Below, in pieces: positions 5,751-7,108 of a DNA stretch of 7,108 nucleotides. Source of the stretch: JAGQPD01 sp020426865. GTDB taxonomy: Bacteria > Planctomycetota > Planctomycetia > Pirellulales > Pirellulaceae. A model generated the notes under the pieces. The model did no database searches and was not told the origin of the DNA. It was given only the letters and a program-made list of their open reading frames with translations. The number at the start of each line of letters is the position of its first letter. Positions within the stretch are counted from its first letter, which is position 1. The DNA lies in contig JAWKTN010000021.1 in assembly GCA_041399065.1 (NCBI GenBank), forward strand, positions 1 to 7,108, written 5' to 3'. A program made the translations under genes and the position numbers.

Positions 5751-5844
5751 GGCAGAACCAAGGCGTGCACCCGAGCAGCGGATCGGGGCGAAATTAGAAT
5801 GGATAGTCACTTGGCCGCTGCCGGGTGACGCCCACCGTTCTGCC
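5751..5844 (+). mobile_element. attC5: attC site of cassette 5
   Basis: R'' GGCAGAAC (5751-5758) is the exact reverse complement of GTTCTGCC at the cassette 5 start. R' is GTTCTGCC (5837-5844). GGCGTGCACCCGAGCAGCGG pairs with CCGCTGCCGGGTGACGCC, leaving only the extrahelical G and A unpaired. The loop part shares GGAT-AGTCA-TTGGC-like sequence with attC3. Confidence 0.92.
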
Positions 5845-5857
5845 GTGAAGATGATGA

Positions 5858-6463
5858 ATGGATACGTTTGACGACACACAACGACCGTTCCCGCTCTTTA
5901 AAGCACCAATTGCCCACGCGGCGCTCGATGGCCCCGGCGAATGTGTGCGATGTGGCAAACACGTCGGGACGCGATTCCAAGATGCTTGCTACGATTGCTT
6001 CCGCACCGGCGAACTGGACACGGTTATGGACACCGAATTCGGAATGGTCACTCGCGATGATGCAACTGCTGGTCGTACGCATGGGATTCCGCTCAACGAT
6101 CCGTCCGCCCTAAACGGATATACGCTGACTCAACATCCCATCGATCCTCGCTTTCCCGACGACCGCTGGTATCACGTCCACATTGATCCCGGGCACCTTG
6201 CTGAACTGCTCCGAACTCCGAAATATCATACTTGGCAAGGAGAAACATGGCTTTTCTGCTGCCAACGTCCGATGGTCTTTCGTGGCTCCTTGCCTGCCGA
6301 CATCTTCACCGATGACCCTGATCTGCTACCATCTGAGATAGAAAAATTCCTTGACGCACCAGACTGGAAACAGACGGTTGAAGACGGTCACGGATCGCAC
6401 ACCTACTACGTTTTCACATGTTCTGTTTGCGGTGCACTTCGCCACCACGACGACTGCGATTGA
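5858..6463 (+). CDS. Cassette 6: CbrC/UPF0167-family protein
   Basis: This 201-residue soluble protein matches E. coli CbrC (about 195 residues) in plan. It starts with PFPLFKAPIA where CbrC proteins have a LPxFKYHPDP-like start, followed by two cysteine pairs, C29-x2-C32 and C44-x2-C47. The middle has RTPKYHTWQGETW then CC (119-135), like the RTPGF-x-WQxExW-x-CC region of the family. The end has a third pair, C188-x2-C191, in YYVFTCSVCG, closing with DDCD. The cysteine pairs suggest zinc binding. cbrC in E. coli is regulated by CreBC and was linked to colicin E2 tolerance; the biochemical role is unknown. ATG 5858 is 20 bases into the cassette with GAAG 7 bases ahead. It is the only cassette here without a membrane or export signal. 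Confidence 0.78.
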   Translation: MDTFDDTQRPFPLFKAPIAHAALDGPGECVRCGKHVGTRFQDACYDCFRTGELDTVMDTEFGMVTRDDATAGRTHGIPLNDPSALNGYTLTQHPIDPRFPDDRWYHVHIDPGHLAELLRTPKYHTWQGETWLFCCQRPMVFRGSLPADIFTDDPDLLPSEIEKFLDAPDWKQTVEDGHGSHTYYVFTCSVCGALRHHDDCD

Positions 6464-6474
6464 AACCGAAATAC

Positions 6475-6567
6475 GGCAGAACCATCGCGTGCACCGGAGT
6501 ACGCGAGCCGAGCGTTTTGGCAATTGAGAATTTATCGCGCGTACCCGGTGACGCGTAGCGTTATTCC
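6475..6567 (+). mobile_element. attC6: attC site of cassette 6
   Basis: ACGGCAGAAC (6473-6482) is the exact reverse complement of GTTCTGCCGT at the cassette 6 start (5837-5846). R' is GTTATTCC (6560-6567). CGCGTGCACCGGAGTACGCG pairs with CGCGTACCCGGTGACGCG, leaving G and A unpaired. The loop (GAGCCGAGCGTTTTGGCAAT, from about 6504) differs from those of the other sites. Confidence 0.9.
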
Positions 6568-6595
6568 TCAACCCCACCACGCACAAGAAAGACCA

Positions 6596-7075
6596 ATGGA
6601 CGGTGAATTCGTAAAATGGGCGATTGCTTGCGGTGGATGGTTAATGGCTGTGCTCCTCGCGCTCCTTGGCTACCTTGAACGTCGCGCGAATCAGCAATCA
6701 GAATTGCTACTCAAGACCGTCGCATACTTCGAAGGCAAGACGCAAAAACGAAGCGTCGGCATCGCACTTGTCGAAGGGTTGCTCAATAAAAACCCCAAGC
6801 ATCGCGATGTACTGGTTCCGCTACTGACAAATCAATTCGTTTACCTATTGCTTCATCCAGATGTAACTGAATCGGTACACGAAGAACGGAATCTCATTCG
6901 AATCTACAACCTGCTGACCGACACTCCAAATCTGAAGCAAGCTCATTATCATTCATGGTGTGAAATCGCGGACGCGATCGGACGGCGATCAGGTGGTGAA
7001 CGCTCCGGCATCACAATTACAGAACCAACTCTGAATCAATGGCGCAAGAATCTCGGAATCCCAAAAGAGGAATGA
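6596..7075 (+). CDS. Cassette 7: single-pass membrane protein, unknown function
   Basis: The protein has 159 residues from ATG 6596, which follows an AAGAAAG ribosome site; the frame is open to 6524, but that part lies in attC6, before the crossover at 6560. One N-terminal helix spans about 8-27 (WAIACGGWLMAVLLALLGYL). A basic, helical cytosolic-type domain follows (RRANQQSELLLKTVAYFEGK, EGLLNKNPKHRDVLVPLLTN, HEERNLIRIYNLLTD). The last 20 residues (ITEPTLNQWRKNLGIP) could form a small helix-turn-helix, but that is weak. No family recognised. The stop codon TGA (7073-7075) sits inside the R'' box of attC7. Confidence 0.75.
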   Translation: MDGEFVKWAIACGGWLMAVLLALLGYLERRANQQSELLLKTVAYFEGKTQKRSVGIALVEGLLNKNPKHRDVLVPLLTNQFVYLLLHPDVTESVHEERNLIRIYNLLTDTPNLKQAHYHSWCEIADAIGRRSGGERSGITITEPTLNQWRKNLGIPKEE

Positions 7076-7108
7076 CAAAAAAATGCACGAGCGAACTGGA
7101 AATGGTCT
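7067..7108 (+). mobile_element. attC7: Start of attC site of cassette 7, cut by window edge
   Basis: GAGGAATGAC (7067-7076) is the reverse complement, at 9 of 10 positions, of GTTATTCCTC at the cassette 7 start (6560-6569). The mismatch changes the usually invariant AAC of R'' to GAC. After a short A-run comes ATGCACGAGCG, the left-arm motif seen in the other sites. The right arm is outside the window. Confidence 0.75.

Larger units (their letters stand above)
2606..7108 (+). mobile_element. Integron cassette array: six complete cassettes and a seventh partial
   Basis: The cassettes span 2606-3151, 3152-3933, 3934-4596, 4597-5302, 5303-5837, 5838-6560 and 6561 to beyond the edge (546, 782, 663, 706, 535, 723 and over 548 bp). 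Each holds one plus-strand gene followed by one attC of about 93 bases. Most genes begin 17-35 bases after the cassette start, leaving no room for a promoter of their own; cassette 4 is the exception, with about 93 bases. The first 8-10 bases of each complete cassette are the exact reverse complement of the start of its own attC, the mark of insertion from a circular form. The attC sites resemble each other closely, as in sedentary chromosomal integrons rather than mobile resistance integrons. Confidence 0.92.

Overview
The window is an integron: an integrase gene that has decayed, an attachment (attI) region, and an array of promoterless-looking gene cassettes separated by attC recombination sites. 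It sits next to an ordinary chromosomal gene. The host is most likely a planctomycete of the Pirellulaceae (Rhodopirellula-like). I infer this from GC-rich REP-like palindromes in the intergenic DNA, the lipoprotein-rich small ORFs, and the N-terminus MRFTTRRLFLAIAVIAL, a style common in that group. No rRNA or marker gene confirms it. Integrons have been reported from Rhodopirellula/Pirellula genomes, as far as I recall.

Layout. Bases 1-826 (minus strand) hold the start and most of an MlaE-type lipid-transport permease, running off the left edge. Bases 827-1460 are gene-free and filled with REP-like palindromes, a 9-bp tandem repeat and a 39-bp inverted repeat. Bases 1461-1553 hold an isolated attC-like site whose crossover base is changed from G to C. 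Bases 1603-1676 hold a duplicated palindrome. Bases 1696-2308 (minus strand) are a broken integron integrase: a plausible N-terminal part, then a jump to the C-terminal catalytic part, in three reading frames. Bases 2309-2605 hold a candidate integrase promoter and the attI region, rich in GATAAG/CTTATC repeats.

From 2606 to the right edge run six complete cassettes and most of a seventh, all transcribed on the plus strand, away from intI. Crossover points lie after G2605, G3151, G3933, G4596, G5302, G5837 and G6560. In each of the six complete cassettes, the 8-10 bases at its start are the exact reverse complement of the first bases of its own attC far downstream. The seventh matches 9 of 10. 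This is expected if each cassette was once a circle inserted by recombination, and it is the strongest evidence in the window.

Cargo. Cassette 1: small membrane protein. Cassette 2: four-helix membrane protein. Cassette 3: lipoprotein. Cassette 4: membrane-anchored or secreted protein that resembles cassette 3 at its C-terminus. Cassette 5: small lipoprotein. Cassette 6: cysteine-rich CbrC/UPF0167-family protein. Cassette 7: membrane-anchored protein. Six of the seven are predicted to be in or outside the cytoplasmic membrane. The genes do not form a pathway; they are independent cargo. With intI broken, new shuffling would need an integrase supplied from elsewhere.
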